Source of the DNA: a virus
Strand: one strand, 5' to 3'
Length of the DNA stretch: 64,000 bases
IMG/VR virus record: IMGVR_UViG_3300018080_008436
Span: 122,998 to 186,997 of that record
The notes beneath the pieces were generated by a model. That model was not told the origin of the DNA, ran no database searches, and worked only from the letters and a program-made list of their open reading frames with translations. Below are positions 34,296-42,746 of the stretch, piece after piece. How positions within the stretch are numbered: position 1 is the first letter of the stretch; each line of letters opens with the position of its first letter. The translations under genes were made by a program, and so were the position numbers.

Positions 34296-34715
34296 CTATA
34301 CTCTTTCGACAGATAAGATGCTTTGGATCTCGTACTCGTTGTCGTCACCTATCAAGGTGCAAGCTTTTTGAAAAGCTTCTGAATTAGATGATGCGAAAAC
34401 AGTTTTGTTAATATCGTGAGAAGTGAATACATTGCCATATACGTCTTCAAAAACAAACGAGAACTCAATGTCCTCGTCTTCCGTACTCACACCCATTTCT
34501 TTAGCCATGGTTATATAGGATTGGGCCGCTTCCCTATCCACGCCATCGACAATTAATAACTCAATCGCTTCTGAATCAGAAAGTCCTGAAGTTACATATT
34601 CACGAGCGGAACTGGCATACTTATTATATTCGTCCTGAACCTTCTCAGCCTCTTTTTTTAGGTGAGTGTAGAGCGCATCTACAAATAAAGTTCTTTGATC
34701 TACATATTCTTTCAT
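34296..34715 (-). CDS. Hypothetical protein
   Basis: 139 residues, helical N-terminal half and beta-rich C-terminal half; acidic. No recognised domain. Confidence 0.55.
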   Translation of the reverse strand: MKEYVDQRTLFVDALYTHLKKEAEKVQDEYNKYASSAREYVTSGLSDSEAIELLIVDGVDREAAQSYITMAKEMGVSTEDEDIEFSFVFEDVYGNVFTSHDINKTVFASSNSEAFQKACTLIGDDNEYEIQSILSVERV

Positions 34716-34735
34716 ATATCCAAATCTTCTGCTGT

Positions 34736-35659
34736 CTATTCGTCGCTAATGGGGAAATCTCCAATCTCCTCATCGTCATCGAAATCATTATTCGATGTCG
34801 GCGTAAAAACTTCCTCTTTCTCTTCAGAAATTTTTTCACTCGCGACGATTTCTCTTTCAACAGTAGAGTTATTCGGATTTTCTTGCGCTTTTTCCTCCAA
34901 ATTCAAATCTTTTTCTTCAAGTGTCCATTTTACTTCATACTTGTCACTTTTATCGATCCACTTTCCGCACTCAAAAGATTTGACTGACAGCTTGCCTGAA
35001 CCAGGAGTATAAATATAGTCTATAGCCTCACTTCCTTCCCATGAACTAGCAGTAACAACACCAAATGCTTTGTATTCAATGTTCCTATATTTCCCTGAAA
35101 AAACAATTTGAATTTCACTCCCATCATCAGAAATTTGATGACCTTCAATTGAACCAATTTTATAACAGCTCATAGTGGTTTCAACAACTTTGTTGGCATT
35201 CTTTACCATATTAGGAGCTTGAAGACCTGATAAGTGTCTTAGTGGCTCAAACTTCGCAGTTGTTTCCCCAAGATAATTAAGACATGCCCCTGTGGTATCA
35301 ATTAAGTCTACCAAATTCCCTTCTACCCCAGAATTCAATCCACTTCTTTCAAATACGTCAATAAGTCCCCCATGAACCCTTTTCAAAGTCGAAATGAGCT
35401 TAACATCTCTCTGAGGTTCTGCGGCATGCTTATGAACAGTTGTCCCAGTACCACTAAAACTACCGATAGGAGCATAATCAAGTTCATCACCAGATGCAAC
35501 AATCTCTTGTTCTACTTGAGCAATTACTTGAGGATTGGGTCTACCAAGTTCTTTTAATAAACCCTGAGTCAAAAGATCGGCAGAATCATATTGCTCTGCA
35601 TCTGGATTCCCTGCTCTTACCAATCGAGCCAATTTTTCCTGTTCTGTTAATTCATTCAT
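34736..35659 (-). CDS. Hypothetical protein, acidic C-terminus
   Basis: 307 residues. A helical region (TQGLLKELGRPNPQVIAQVEQ) is followed by a beta-rich region and a very acidic C-terminus (DDDEEIGDFPISDE). The ATG at 35659 is the second of two closely spaced starts. Not recognised. Confidence 0.6.
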   Translation of the reverse strand: MNELTEQEKLARLVRAGNPDAEQYDSADLLTQGLLKELGRPNPQVIAQVEQEIVASGDELDYAPIGSFSGTGTTVHKHAAEPQRDVKLISTLKRVHGGLIDVFERSGLNSGVEGNLVDLIDTTGACLNYLGETTAKFEPLRHLSGLQAPNMVKNANKVVETTMSCYKIGSIEGHQISDDGSEIQIVFSGKYRNIEYKAFGVVTASSWEGSEAIDYIYTPGSGKLSVKSFECGKWIDKSDKYEVKWTLEEKDLNLEEKAQENPNNSTVEREIVASEKISEEKEEVFTPTSNNDFDDDEEIGDFPISDE

Positions 35660-35661
35660 AA

Positions 35662-35904
35662 TCAAACTCCGATATCTGTCTTTAGATCAACACATCCACA
35701 ATTTGGACATCCTTCCTCAACTAAGAGAATAGAAGCGACCATCCCACAACCTTTACATTGAACAACTTCGTTGCCATAGTTTTTCTCATCTGACAGTGAA
35801 GCATCCAGATTGAGTATCGCCTCTTTAGTCAAAGGTCTGCCTTTAGGGGTTCTTTCAAGCTCTATTTGTGTCTTGAGTATCTTTTTAGCTTGTTCTATGT
35901 TCAT
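35662..35904 (-). CDS. Small zinc-ribbon protein
   Basis: 80 residues with CKGCGMV and CPNCGCVD pairs, a zinc ribbon. The ATG at 35904 has GGAAAGG upstream, and a class B promoter box lies nearby. Confidence 0.7.
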   Translation of the reverse strand: MNIEQAKKILKTQIELERTPKGRPLTKEAILNLDASLSDEKNYGNEVVQCKGCGMVASILLVEEGCPNCGCVDLKTDIGV

Positions 35905-35922
35905 ATCTAAAACCTTTCCAAT

Positions 35923-35929
35923 ATTATAC
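35923..35929 (-). promoter_or_regulatory. Class B promoter (GTATAAT box)
   Basis: TGTATAATA on the minus strand ahead of the 35904 gene. Confidence 0.5.
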
Positions 35930-35941
35930 AAAAATAATAAC

Positions 35942-36295
35942 TTAAGTATTGTCTTTCGTTTTGGAATCAGATTTGGCCTTTGTTTCATTTAGCTTGTCAA
36001 GATATCCCGTCATCTCTTCCTTTTCTAAGCTTCCATCGTTGTAATGGTCTAAAGTTAGATCACAAATGGCATCGTGAATCTTCTCGTTCAGTGCCCCTAC
36101 TTGGTCAACAAATTTCTCAACAGGTATTTGACCTGCGAACCCTACAGTAAGTAATTCTACTAACTCTTCCATCAAATCATTCAAAGATGGATGGTCTCCA
36201 AAGACACATAAAGCATCTGTTAGCGCTTTCTTGCCACCCTGTCTATATAGTCGAAATAATTCCTGAGGATTTAATTTCACATCATCTTCGTTCAT
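35942..36295 (-). CDS. Hypothetical helical protein
   Basis: 117 residues beginning MNEDDVKLNPQELFRLY, helical, Lys/Asp-rich at the C-terminus. Not recognised. Confidence 0.6.
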   Translation of the reverse strand: MNEDDVKLNPQELFRLYRQGGKKALTDALCVFGDHPSLNDLMEELVELLTVGFAGQIPVEKFVDQVGALNEKIHDAICDLTLDHYNDGSLEKEEMTGYLDKLNETKAKSDSKTKDNT

Positions 36296-36313
36296 TAATA
36301 TACACCCGTTTTG

Positions 36314-36341
36314 TATAATATTCTCAGTGCATCCATTATAC
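36314..36341 (+). promoter_or_regulatory. Class B promoter region of HNH gene 2; divergent class B box
   Basis: On plus, TGTATAATA (TATAAT 36314-36319) followed by CAGTGCATCCATT (36325-36337), the motif shared with HNH gene 1. A minus-strand TGTATAATG (36335-36341) points the other way, toward the 36295 gene. Confidence 0.6.
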
Positions 36342-36358
36342 ATCTAGTGAATAGACAA

Positions 36359-36925
36359 ATGCTAAAAAGAATCAAATATAAAAAGATATCTAACAAAAGC
36401 GGAAGAAACTTTTGTGATTCCTTATGGTCCTTAACAGTCCGAACAAGGGATAACTTCTCTTGCGCAATTTGTGGAGACACAAATCTTCCGAACGCACACC
36501 ATCTAATAACTAGAAAAGTTTTTCAGTATCGGTGGGATATCGACAACGGAATTACTCTGTGTCCTAGCCATCATGAATTCGACGTTAGACTCTCTGCTCA
36601 TACGGCTCCTTGGGGGCTAGAGGAATGGTTAAAAGAAAATCGACCTGATCAATATGCCAGTCATGTGAAACAGAGAAATAATATCGAGAATGTTAAAACA
36701 GATTACCAGGAAACATATTACAGACTTGAGCAAGAGTATAAAGAGTTAACTGGGGAGTATCATATGATCTCAAGATTAAATCAATACATCATGTTTAAGA
36801 ATGCCGCTGACATTAATGCATTGCACGTTCATCAAGGGAAAAGTTGTAACGAGATTGCTGATATATATGGTGTTAGCAAGAATATGTTGAAAAAATTTAT
36901 GAAGGACAACAGAATCTCTTCATAA
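36359..36925 (+). CDS. HNH endonuclease with C-terminal helix-turn-helix
   Basis: 188 residues with CAICGDT, AHHLITRK and CPSHHEFDVR (HNH), then a helical region and a C-terminal HTH (SCNEIADIYGVSKNMLKKFM). On the strand opposite its neighbours, with its own promoter: a likely mobile homing-type HNH. The 5' leader matches HNH gene 1. Confidence 0.85.
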   Translation: MLKRIKYKKISNKSGRNFCDSLWSLTVRTRDNFSCAICGDTNLPNAHHLITRKVFQYRWDIDNGITLCPSHHEFDVRLSAHTAPWGLEEWLKENRPDQYASHVKQRNNIENVKTDYQETYYRLEQEYKELTGEYHMISRLNQYIMFKNAADINALHVHQGKSCNEIADIYGVSKNMLKKFMKDNRISS

Positions 36926-37038
36926 ACTACTCTGCACCTCTGTGGACCATTAAGGCCGCAAATAAAAACCACCCCCAGCCATCCAGGCCCTTGACCACAA
37001 GAATCGCTGAAATCGTTAAACAAAGCAAACAAGGTATA

Positions 37039-37251
37039 TTACGTTTCGTCCAATCCTTCTGCATCATCAACCCTCGTTAATTTAAACTTCACAACTTCCA
37101 TTTCTATATCCTCATTCCAAGGATGATCCATAAACAATTCTGCAACATGCCTTGTGCCCCAATGAGAAGTGTTTGTCTTTATTGTTGACCACCACTTCTT
37201 ATTAGTCTTGTCCCAAAGCTTATAGACATATTCTTCTTGATCCTCAGTCAC
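37039..37251 (-). CDS. Small protein, tandem paralogue A
   Basis: 70 residues. It shares a pattern with the next gene: E-x-Y-x-Y-x-x-W-x-K-x-x-x-K-W, then a hydrophobic VVKFKL or IIKYKL end. GTG start overlaps the upstream stop. Function unknown. Confidence 0.65.
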   Translation of the reverse strand: MTEDQEEYVYKLWDKTNKKWWSTIKTNTSHWGTRHVAELFMDHPWNEDIEMEVVKFKLTRVDDAEGLDET

Positions 37252-37433
37252 CCCTCAACCTCTAAGAGTTTATACTTGATGATCTCATAATCACCAGGAT
37301 AAATCCCAACAACTACCTTCTTGGCACTGGTCAAATTGAACCAGACAGACGTTTTCCCGCCACCATTAAACCATTTCTGGGTAGGTTTGTGCCAAATTCT
37401 GTAGATATACTGATCTCTGTCTCTTTCCATCAT
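37248..37433 (-). CDS. Small protein, tandem paralogue B
   Basis: 61 residues, similar to the downstream gene (YIYRIWHKPTQKWF). ATGA overlap with the upstream gene. Function unknown. Confidence 0.65.
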   Translation of the reverse strand: MMERDRDQYIYRIWHKPTQKWFNGGGKTSVWFNLTSAKKVVVGIYPGDYEIIKYKLLEVEG

Positions 37434-37693
37434 GATACCTCTTTAATCATACCTCTTTCAAGCATTTCGTTGATATCGATCATCAATTCTTCTTTTGACG
37501 GAACTGGAATGTTATCCTCTGGATGCCATTCTTCACAGTACTCTCTGTGAAACTCATGATATTCTTCCAGTGACATTGGAATTTCTGGATCGAATCCATG
37601 AACTCCGACTCCATGTATGATGAAATCATCTTTGCCATCAAAATCGAACAAACAGTTCCCGTCTTCATCATGAGTTGTTCTTAAATACTTCAT
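37430..37693 (-). CDS. Hypothetical protein
   Basis: 87 residues, acidic, with His clusters (EYHEFHREYCEEWHPED) that could bind metal. AGGAG before the ATG. Not recognised. Confidence 0.6.
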   Translation of the reverse strand: MKYLRTTHDEDGNCLFDFDGKDDFIIHGVGVHGFDPEIPMSLEEYHEFHREYCEEWHPEDNIPVPSKEELMIDINEMLERGMIKEVS

Positions 37694-37702
37694 CACAATC
37701 TC

Positions 37703-38944
37703 CTAAGCGTATGGATTGGTCCATAATTTAACCATGTCATATAAACGTTGCTTCTGTTCATCAACAGAATATCGGATCTCTTCTAGATTCTCGCAACAGC
37801 CTAAATAAACATTAACAGCCCTCTCAAGAACTTTGACCCTAAGTTGGGTATTGTCGTACCTTTTTTTGTTACAAGCAACGACAACATCTCTAGCATATGC
37901 AACCATCATATCAGCAATAAAAGGCATAGGAACAACTTCGCCTTTCTTGACGGCTTTGCTAGTGGTTTTGGTCTTTTGGGGTTCGATATTGATGTATTTC
38001 TCTGGGATGCCAAGTTTCCTCGTCATGAACTCCTTAAGATTATCAGGATCGTTCATTGATATTGAGATCTTCTTCTTTTCAGAAGGTGGTATCTGATCAT
38101 TATGCCAAATACAAGATGGGAATTTGCCCATTTCCAACAATTCATGACGTATGGTTCCCCAGTCAAGACCCTGACTATACAAATGACAAATCGCCAAATG
38201 CCATCTAGCTTTGGTAACAATAATTTGTGCTAAAACATTTGCATTGATTCCAAGGTTAGAAAAACTTTCCAAAGATGAAATTGCGTTGCCATAGTCTTTA
38301 TCCAAGTCATTGCCAAACTTATAAAGCACAGCTTCTTTGGACGAGGGAAAAGTATTGTCAAGGATGAACTCTTTGGTAACTCGCTCTGGAGCAGTGAAAC
38401 AAAGCTTACTAACCTCAGATGAAATCATGGATCGATTCTTACCAACAAGATCGACAAAGATCCTGGCGGCAACACTGTCAACAATCCTTTTTCTTTTCTT
38501 GAAAAGTTCTTGCACATACTTAACAGAGTCTTTCTGATCATTCTCAGCGAAGTCCCCGCCATTATTAACCAGAACAAAACCATCAACAGCTTTCAATTCG
38601 TTGATCCAATCTTGCCATGTCTTGTTGATACCTTTTTTGGGATCAATCTTAATCTGACCTTCTGAGTCCCATATAACAAACTTCAAATCATCTGAGTTTG
38701 ATTTGACTAAATCCACTATAAATGATCGAATCTGCTTTCGGTTTGGGAGATCAGTGATCAAGACGACTTTCTTGGACTGACCTAACTGCCTGAAACCAGA
38801 AATCATTCTGATCTCATCAGGGGATTGTTTCGTTGCAGAAACGGTTTCCCAGTAGTACGACTTGTATTTGTTTTTAGCCTTAACTACGGTATTCTTCCCT
38901 AACTGGGTATCACCGATAACCAAGACAACAGAGAACATTGACAT
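37703..38944 (-). CDS. holA: DNA polymerase III delta-like clamp-loader subunit
   Basis: 413 residues with the delta subunit layout: an AAA+-like N-terminal fold lacking a functional Walker A (VLVIGDTQLGKN), the RIFVDLVGKNRSMISSEV region and a helical collar domain. It loads the beta clamp with DnaX; adjacent to dnaN, ATG after AAGG. Confidence 0.8.
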   Translation of the reverse strand: MSMFSVVLVIGDTQLGKNTVVKAKNKYKSYYWETVSATKQSPDEIRMISGFRQLGQSKKVVLITDLPNRKQIRSFIVDLVKSNSDDLKFVIWDSEGQIKIDPKKGINKTWQDWINELKAVDGFVLVNNGGDFAENDQKDSVKYVQELFKKRKRIVDSVAARIFVDLVGKNRSMISSEVSKLCFTAPERVTKEFILDNTFPSSKEAVLYKFGNDLDKDYGNAISSLESFSNLGINANVLAQIIVTKARWHLAICHLYSQGLDWGTIRHELLEMGKFPSCIWHNDQIPPSEKKKISISMNDPDNLKEFMTRKLGIPEKYINIEPQKTKTTSKAVKKGEVVPMPFIADMMVAYARDVVVACNKKRYDNTQLRVKVLERAVNVYLGCCENLEEIRYSVDEQKQRLYDMVKLWTNPYA

Positions 38945-38946
38945 AA

Positions 38947-40269
38947 TTAGTCCTTCAGAAGCTTGTAATAAATCGGATTGTCAACTGCCATTGAGTAGTA
39001 TTGGAGATTTGGATCGGCCTTGCTGACAATTCTAACAGATCTCATATCATCAGGAATAGTGAAGAAGATACTGTCATCCTCAATGACCTTGGAAACTTCC
39101 GTAATATGTTTGACTCCCCAAACGGCCTTGAGGCTTTTCTTCAAATCCTCAACTGGTGCATTTGAAACATTGGGAGCATAACCTCTTTCGGAAACAGCAT
39201 GAACGACAAGCATATCGCCTTTGTCACTCTGGCTGAAGTTAAAAAGGACGACATGATCATTGACCAATGAGGCAGATACCAAACGATTCATCAGAGTTGA
39301 CTTTGGGACACTGGCAAGATCCTCGTACTTCTTGGACATAAGCAGTGCAATCGTTGGAAACCCATTGAACTTTGAAGCTCCAACAGTAGTCAGTCTGACA
39401 TACCATTTCCCCACCTTTAAATAGACTTTGTCTTTCTTGGCATCGTAGGAAACCTCAATATCTGCCCCTTCTGAAAGCTTGGAGATACTTTTTAGGAAAG
39501 AGGACGGAATCAGAATCTTTTGGCCATGACTCATGTTACCATCTTTCACTGTTGTTTCAACGAAGAACTCTTTATTGACATCTGTCGCCTGATCAAGTTT
39601 ATAGATGGAGCATCTATGAGCATCAGTTGCGGCGAGGCAAACACTACCTCCAAAACTCTCAATGGCAACACTGTCAAGAACATGCTGATAATCTTTGGGT
39701 TGAGAGGCAAAAGCGACATTCTTCAACGCTTTTGTCATTTGCTCTGAAGGGATGGTTATAACTGAATCTGGGGCCTGTTTGAAGTCAACGCTCTTAAGCT
39801 GAGAGTGGTCGTAACAGTCAACATGCCATCTGTTACCCGTCTTTGAGTCATCTCTTGAAGCCAACTTCAAATTACCAATCTTTTTGACTGACAAAGAATC
39901 ATCTTCACTGTAGTCCATATCCCCATCACTGGACTTAATGACCTCTGGAGTATCGAGTTTTGCCAGATTCAGAACAATCTTGGACTTGGTTTGCTTTGAG
40001 GCCCAATCATACAATAGCTTAGCGGGAACAAGAATTGTTCCACCCTCTTTTACATCAATTCCGTTCTCTTTTTCTGACTTCATTGACCATTTGGTGGCGA
40101 CCAGACTCGTACCAGATTCGACAATAAAATCATCCCCGACAGTGATTTTAACAGATTGAATTAGAGGGGCAAAGCTACTGGTATCTCCTTGAGCTTCATC
40201 TGAAAGAGCCGCCATTGCCCCTTTTTCCAATGCACGGACTAATACTGTTTGATCGATTGCAAGTTTCAT
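38947..40269 (-). CDS. dnaN: DNA polymerase III beta sliding clamp
   Basis: 440 residues, longer than the usual 365-380. Three clamp domains are recognisable, starting MKLAIDQTVLVRALEKGA. The extra length includes an acidic insertion (SSDGDMDYSEDDSLS). It encircles DNA and tethers the phage polymerase. The class A promoter lies upstream. Confidence 0.85.
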   Translation of the reverse strand: MKLAIDQTVLVRALEKGAMAALSDEAQGDTSSFAPLIQSVKITVGDDFIVESGTSLVATKWSMKSEKENGIDVKEGGTILVPAKLLYDWASKQTKSKIVLNLAKLDTPEVIKSSDGDMDYSEDDSLSVKKIGNLKLASRDDSKTGNRWHVDCYDHSQLKSVDFKQAPDSVITIPSEQMTKALKNVAFASQPKDYQHVLDSVAIESFGGSVCLAATDAHRCSIYKLDQATDVNKEFFVETTVKDGNMSHGQKILIPSSFLKSISKLSEGADIEVSYDAKKDKVYLKVGKWYVRLTTVGASKFNGFPTIALLMSKKYEDLASVPKSTLMNRLVSASLVNDHVVLFNFSQSDKGDMLVVHAVSERGYAPNVSNAPVEDLKKSLKAVWGVKHITEVSKVIEDDSIFFTIPDDMRSVRIVSKADPNLQYYSMAVDNPIYYKLLKD

Positions 40270-40304
40270 TGATTTTCTCCTATAAATTAAAACGAAGTTA
40301 CTTA

Positions 40305-40332
40305 ATCATACCCTGGAATCTGAGAAATGCAA
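40305..40332 (-). promoter_or_regulatory. Class A promoter of dnaN
   Basis: TTGCAT (40332-40327), 16-bp spacer, TATGAT (40310-40305) on the minus strand, 36 bp ahead of the ATG. Confidence 0.65.
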
Positions 40333-40346
40333 GATAAATCAGGGAA

Positions 40347-41189
40347 TTACCGTTCCATAAATAATGGTAATCCATCTGGACTGGAGTCTTCTTTAAGCTT
40401 ACAAGCTTTTTTCCTGATCCTCCATAAAGCATTATCAACGGCTTTGTTCCGTTTAACTCTCTCATGCAGAGGTAATTCGGTGTAGTCTTCTCCCATTCTT
40501 TCAGTGATATTACGTCCAATCTCTTTGTACGATGCGTTAGTAAGATATTCTTCCAATACCATCTTCTCGAAGTCTGACAGAGAATTCATCAACGTCATTC
40601 GAGTGACAGCAATTGCCTCTTTCTGTTCTGTTGCCTCATCAACTGCTGGATTTTCATCTGGGATCAGGTTAGCAAACGTATTGTTCGGCTGATCCTCATT
40701 TGGAGAAACTTGACTATCAAGTGATACCGCTCTGTTAATGGACTGATCTCTTTGTCGGTTCTTTGAGGCGTTAAGAATGGTTATCAAATGCCTTCGAATA
40801 CACATCTTGGCAAAATTAAGGAAACTCATTCCTTTGCCAGTTTTGAAATTCGGTATTGCCTTAAACCTCAAAGCGATCAACGCTTCTTGATACGTATCTG
40901 AATGATCCATCCCTCTTATATAAGGAAATTGTTTGAGGACCACATTGACCAGATAGCTATGCATATAGAGCAGTATGCGTTCATACTCATAATCGCTTTC
41001 TGGACTTTCAGGATCTTTCTGAATCTTGACAACGAGCTTGTCAAGTTCTTCCTGGACTTCTTTTGGTGTCCCGACCAAAGGACTTTTTATTGCTGGAATT
41101 CTAAAGAGGACATCTTCTACATATGTGTCCTTCTTTGGTTCCAAGACCATCTGATCTATATTGTTCTTAAATCTGCTTACAAACTCCAT
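40347..41189 (-). CDS. RNA polymerase sigma factor, SigH-like
   Basis: 280 residues. Region 2 has SFLNFAKMCIRRHLITILNASK, split here as FLNFAKMCIRR and HLITILNASK, followed by QSINRAVSLDSQV; this resembles B. subtilis SigH closely. A helix-turn-helix (ASYKEIGRNITERM) fits region 4. One of three sigma-like genes in the window; probably recognises phage promoters. Confidence 0.8.
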   Translation of the reverse strand: MEFVSRFKNNIDQMVLEPKKDTYVEDVLFRIPAIKSPLVGTPKEVQEELDKLVVKIQKDPESPESDYEYERILLYMHSYLVNVVLKQFPYIRGMDHSDTYQEALIALRFKAIPNFKTGKGMSFLNFAKMCIRRHLITILNASKNRQRDQSINRAVSLDSQVSPNEDQPNNTFANLIPDENPAVDEATEQKEAIAVTRMTLMNSLSDFEKMVLEEYLTNASYKEIGRNITERMGEDYTELPLHERVKRNKAVDNALWRIRKKACKLKEDSSPDGLPLFMER

Positions 41190-41234
41190 CTTTACCTTTC
41201 CCTTAAGGGAGAAGGTGTTGAAAACTCAATGCGT

Positions 41235-42338
41235 CTAACTTTTCTTCTTAAACCTTGCTGTACATCTAATAAGTGCTGATTCCAAAACCAATCTCTTGTT
41301 TATACTATAAGTCAGCTTCTTCTCAACCTCTGTGAAGTCATCTGACATAGCGTTAATCTGGCCCAAAGTCATCCTTCGACCCAAATCCACTAGTTTTTTA
41401 ATTTCATGGTCGGGAAGATCGACAAGACGAGTCTTCTCCCCTGAAAGTTTGATTACCTGAATCCCTCGAAAAACTTCAGTGATTTCATACAAGATGCTTT
41501 TCAAGTCTGCTGATCCAACAATCATATCATTACATTGCTCTAAAACCATGACGTAATCTGCCTTGGCCATAGATTCTACCAAATCATAAACCCCCTTGCG
41601 ATCTGCTACCCCGAAGTATTTGTAGACTGCCTTCTCTGTAACTTCTCTATCTCCAGCGGCAGTGGAAATCTGCTCCAGATAACCAATCGCATCCCTCATA
41701 CTCCCTCTTCCAAGACGGGCAAGTGAGTGGAAGGCTCCTTCCTCAACATTTATCTTCTCTTGCTCAGCAATATACTTTAGTCTTTGAGCGATAAGATTAG
41801 AAGGAATTTTGTGGAAAAGATGTCTTTGGGATCTTGATTGAATAGTATCGGGTATTTTGTCCTGCTCAGTGGTACAGAAAATGAAGACTAAATATTCAGG
41901 GGGTTCCTCTACGATCTTCAATAAAGAAGATATAGCCGTAGAGCTTAACTGATGACACTCATCAATAATAAACACTTTCTTCTTCAATTCCTGAGGACTC
42001 CATGATGCGCTATCAATAAGGCTATTAATATCCTCGACCTTACGTTGTTTGGCTCCATCAAGCTCCTTGACATCAACTGCACTACCAAAAGGAATCGACT
42101 TACATGCTGGGCACTCTCCACAAACTTTGCCATCTTGAACGTTTTCGCAGTTCATAAGATTAGCAACAATTCTAGCTGAAGAAGTCTTACCGCAACCCTT
42201 CGTACCACAAAACAGATAGGAATGGGCATATCTGTCGTTTTTGGACGCTTGCTTGATCGTTGAAACGATGTTCCTCTGTCCTACCAAATCATCCAATTGA
42301 GTTGGTCTATACTTCAGATAGAGTGAATTTTTACTCAT
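41235..42338 (-). CDS. dnaX: DNA polymerase III gamma/tau-like clamp loader ATPase
   Basis: 367 residues. Starts YLKYRPTQLDDLVGQ as DnaX does, Walker A GTKGCGKTSSAR, a four-Cys zinc module (CENVQDGKVCGECPACK), Walker B IIDECHQLS and sensor region QSRSQRH (the usual SRC is SRS). It lacks the tau C-terminal extension and so matches gamma. The ATG at 42338 is chosen by AAGGAC upstream. Confidence 0.88.
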   Translation of the reverse strand: MSKNSLYLKYRPTQLDDLVGQRNIVSTIKQASKNDRYAHSYLFCGTKGCGKTSSARIVANLMNCENVQDGKVCGECPACKSIPFGSAVDVKELDGAKQRKVEDINSLIDSASWSPQELKKKVFIIDECHQLSSTAISSLLKIVEEPPEYLVFIFCTTEQDKIPDTIQSRSQRHLFHKIPSNLIAQRLKYIAEQEKINVEEGAFHSLARLGRGSMRDAIGYLEQISTAAGDREVTEKAVYKYFGVADRKGVYDLVESMAKADYVMVLEQCNDMIVGSADLKSILYEITEVFRGIQVIKLSGEKTRLVDLPDHEIKKLVDLGRRMTLGQINAMSDDFTEVEKKLTYSINKRLVLESALIRCTARFKKKS

Positions 42339-42363
42339 TAGTCTTGTCCTTTTGTATACTTTT

Positions 42364-42370
42364 ATTATAC
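42364..42370 (-). promoter_or_regulatory. Class B promoter (GTATAAT box) of dnaX
   Basis: GGTATAATA on the minus strand, between the class A promoter and the dnaX start. Confidence 0.55.
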
Positions 42371-42385
42371 CATGATTACGATAAT

Positions 42386-42413
42386 AATATAACAGTATTT
42401 TCAAATTTGACAA
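42386..42413 (-). promoter_or_regulatory. Class A promoter of dnaX
   Basis: TTGTCA (42413-42408), 16-bp spacer, TATATT (42391-42386) on the minus strand. dnaX therefore has both promoter classes. Confidence 0.6.
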
Positions 42414-42455
42414 GATAAGAGGCAGGAATATTCTTCATTTTCTGAGAATGGGCGG

Positions 42456-42746
42456 TTAGATGACCTTAGAGAAAGGCGTTTTATTATCCTCTTCCCTCAG
42501 ATCGGCAATAACAATTCTTGTTTCGGCTCTAGCACACATCAAGGCATAATTTACCCAATAACGGGAACTGATATTATATCCTTTATCCCTAACTCGCTGA
42601 ACTTCTTCATCTGTTAATTCTTTTTTGAACAATGCTTCACCAAAATTTCTTGCATGCTCATCAAGATATTCTATGTGATATCCTTGATCAATATAGCTTT
42701 GTACTTTGTCCGAATTGTCTTTCAAAATTCCAATGATAATTTTCAT
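42456..42746 (-). CDS. Hypothetical protein
   Basis: 96 residues starting MKIIIGILKDNSDKV. The TAATG start overlaps the upstream stop. A possible alpha/beta fold; not recognised. Confidence 0.6.
   Translation of the reverse strand: MKIIIGILKDNSDKVQSYIDQGYHIEYLDEHARNFGEALFKKELTDEEVQRVRDKGYNISSRYWVNYALMCARAETRIVIADLREEDNKTPFSKVI

Noticed and set aside
36926-37038. RNA gene between HNH 2 and the paralogues
   Set aside because: No tRNA-like arms or other stable structure could be made out.
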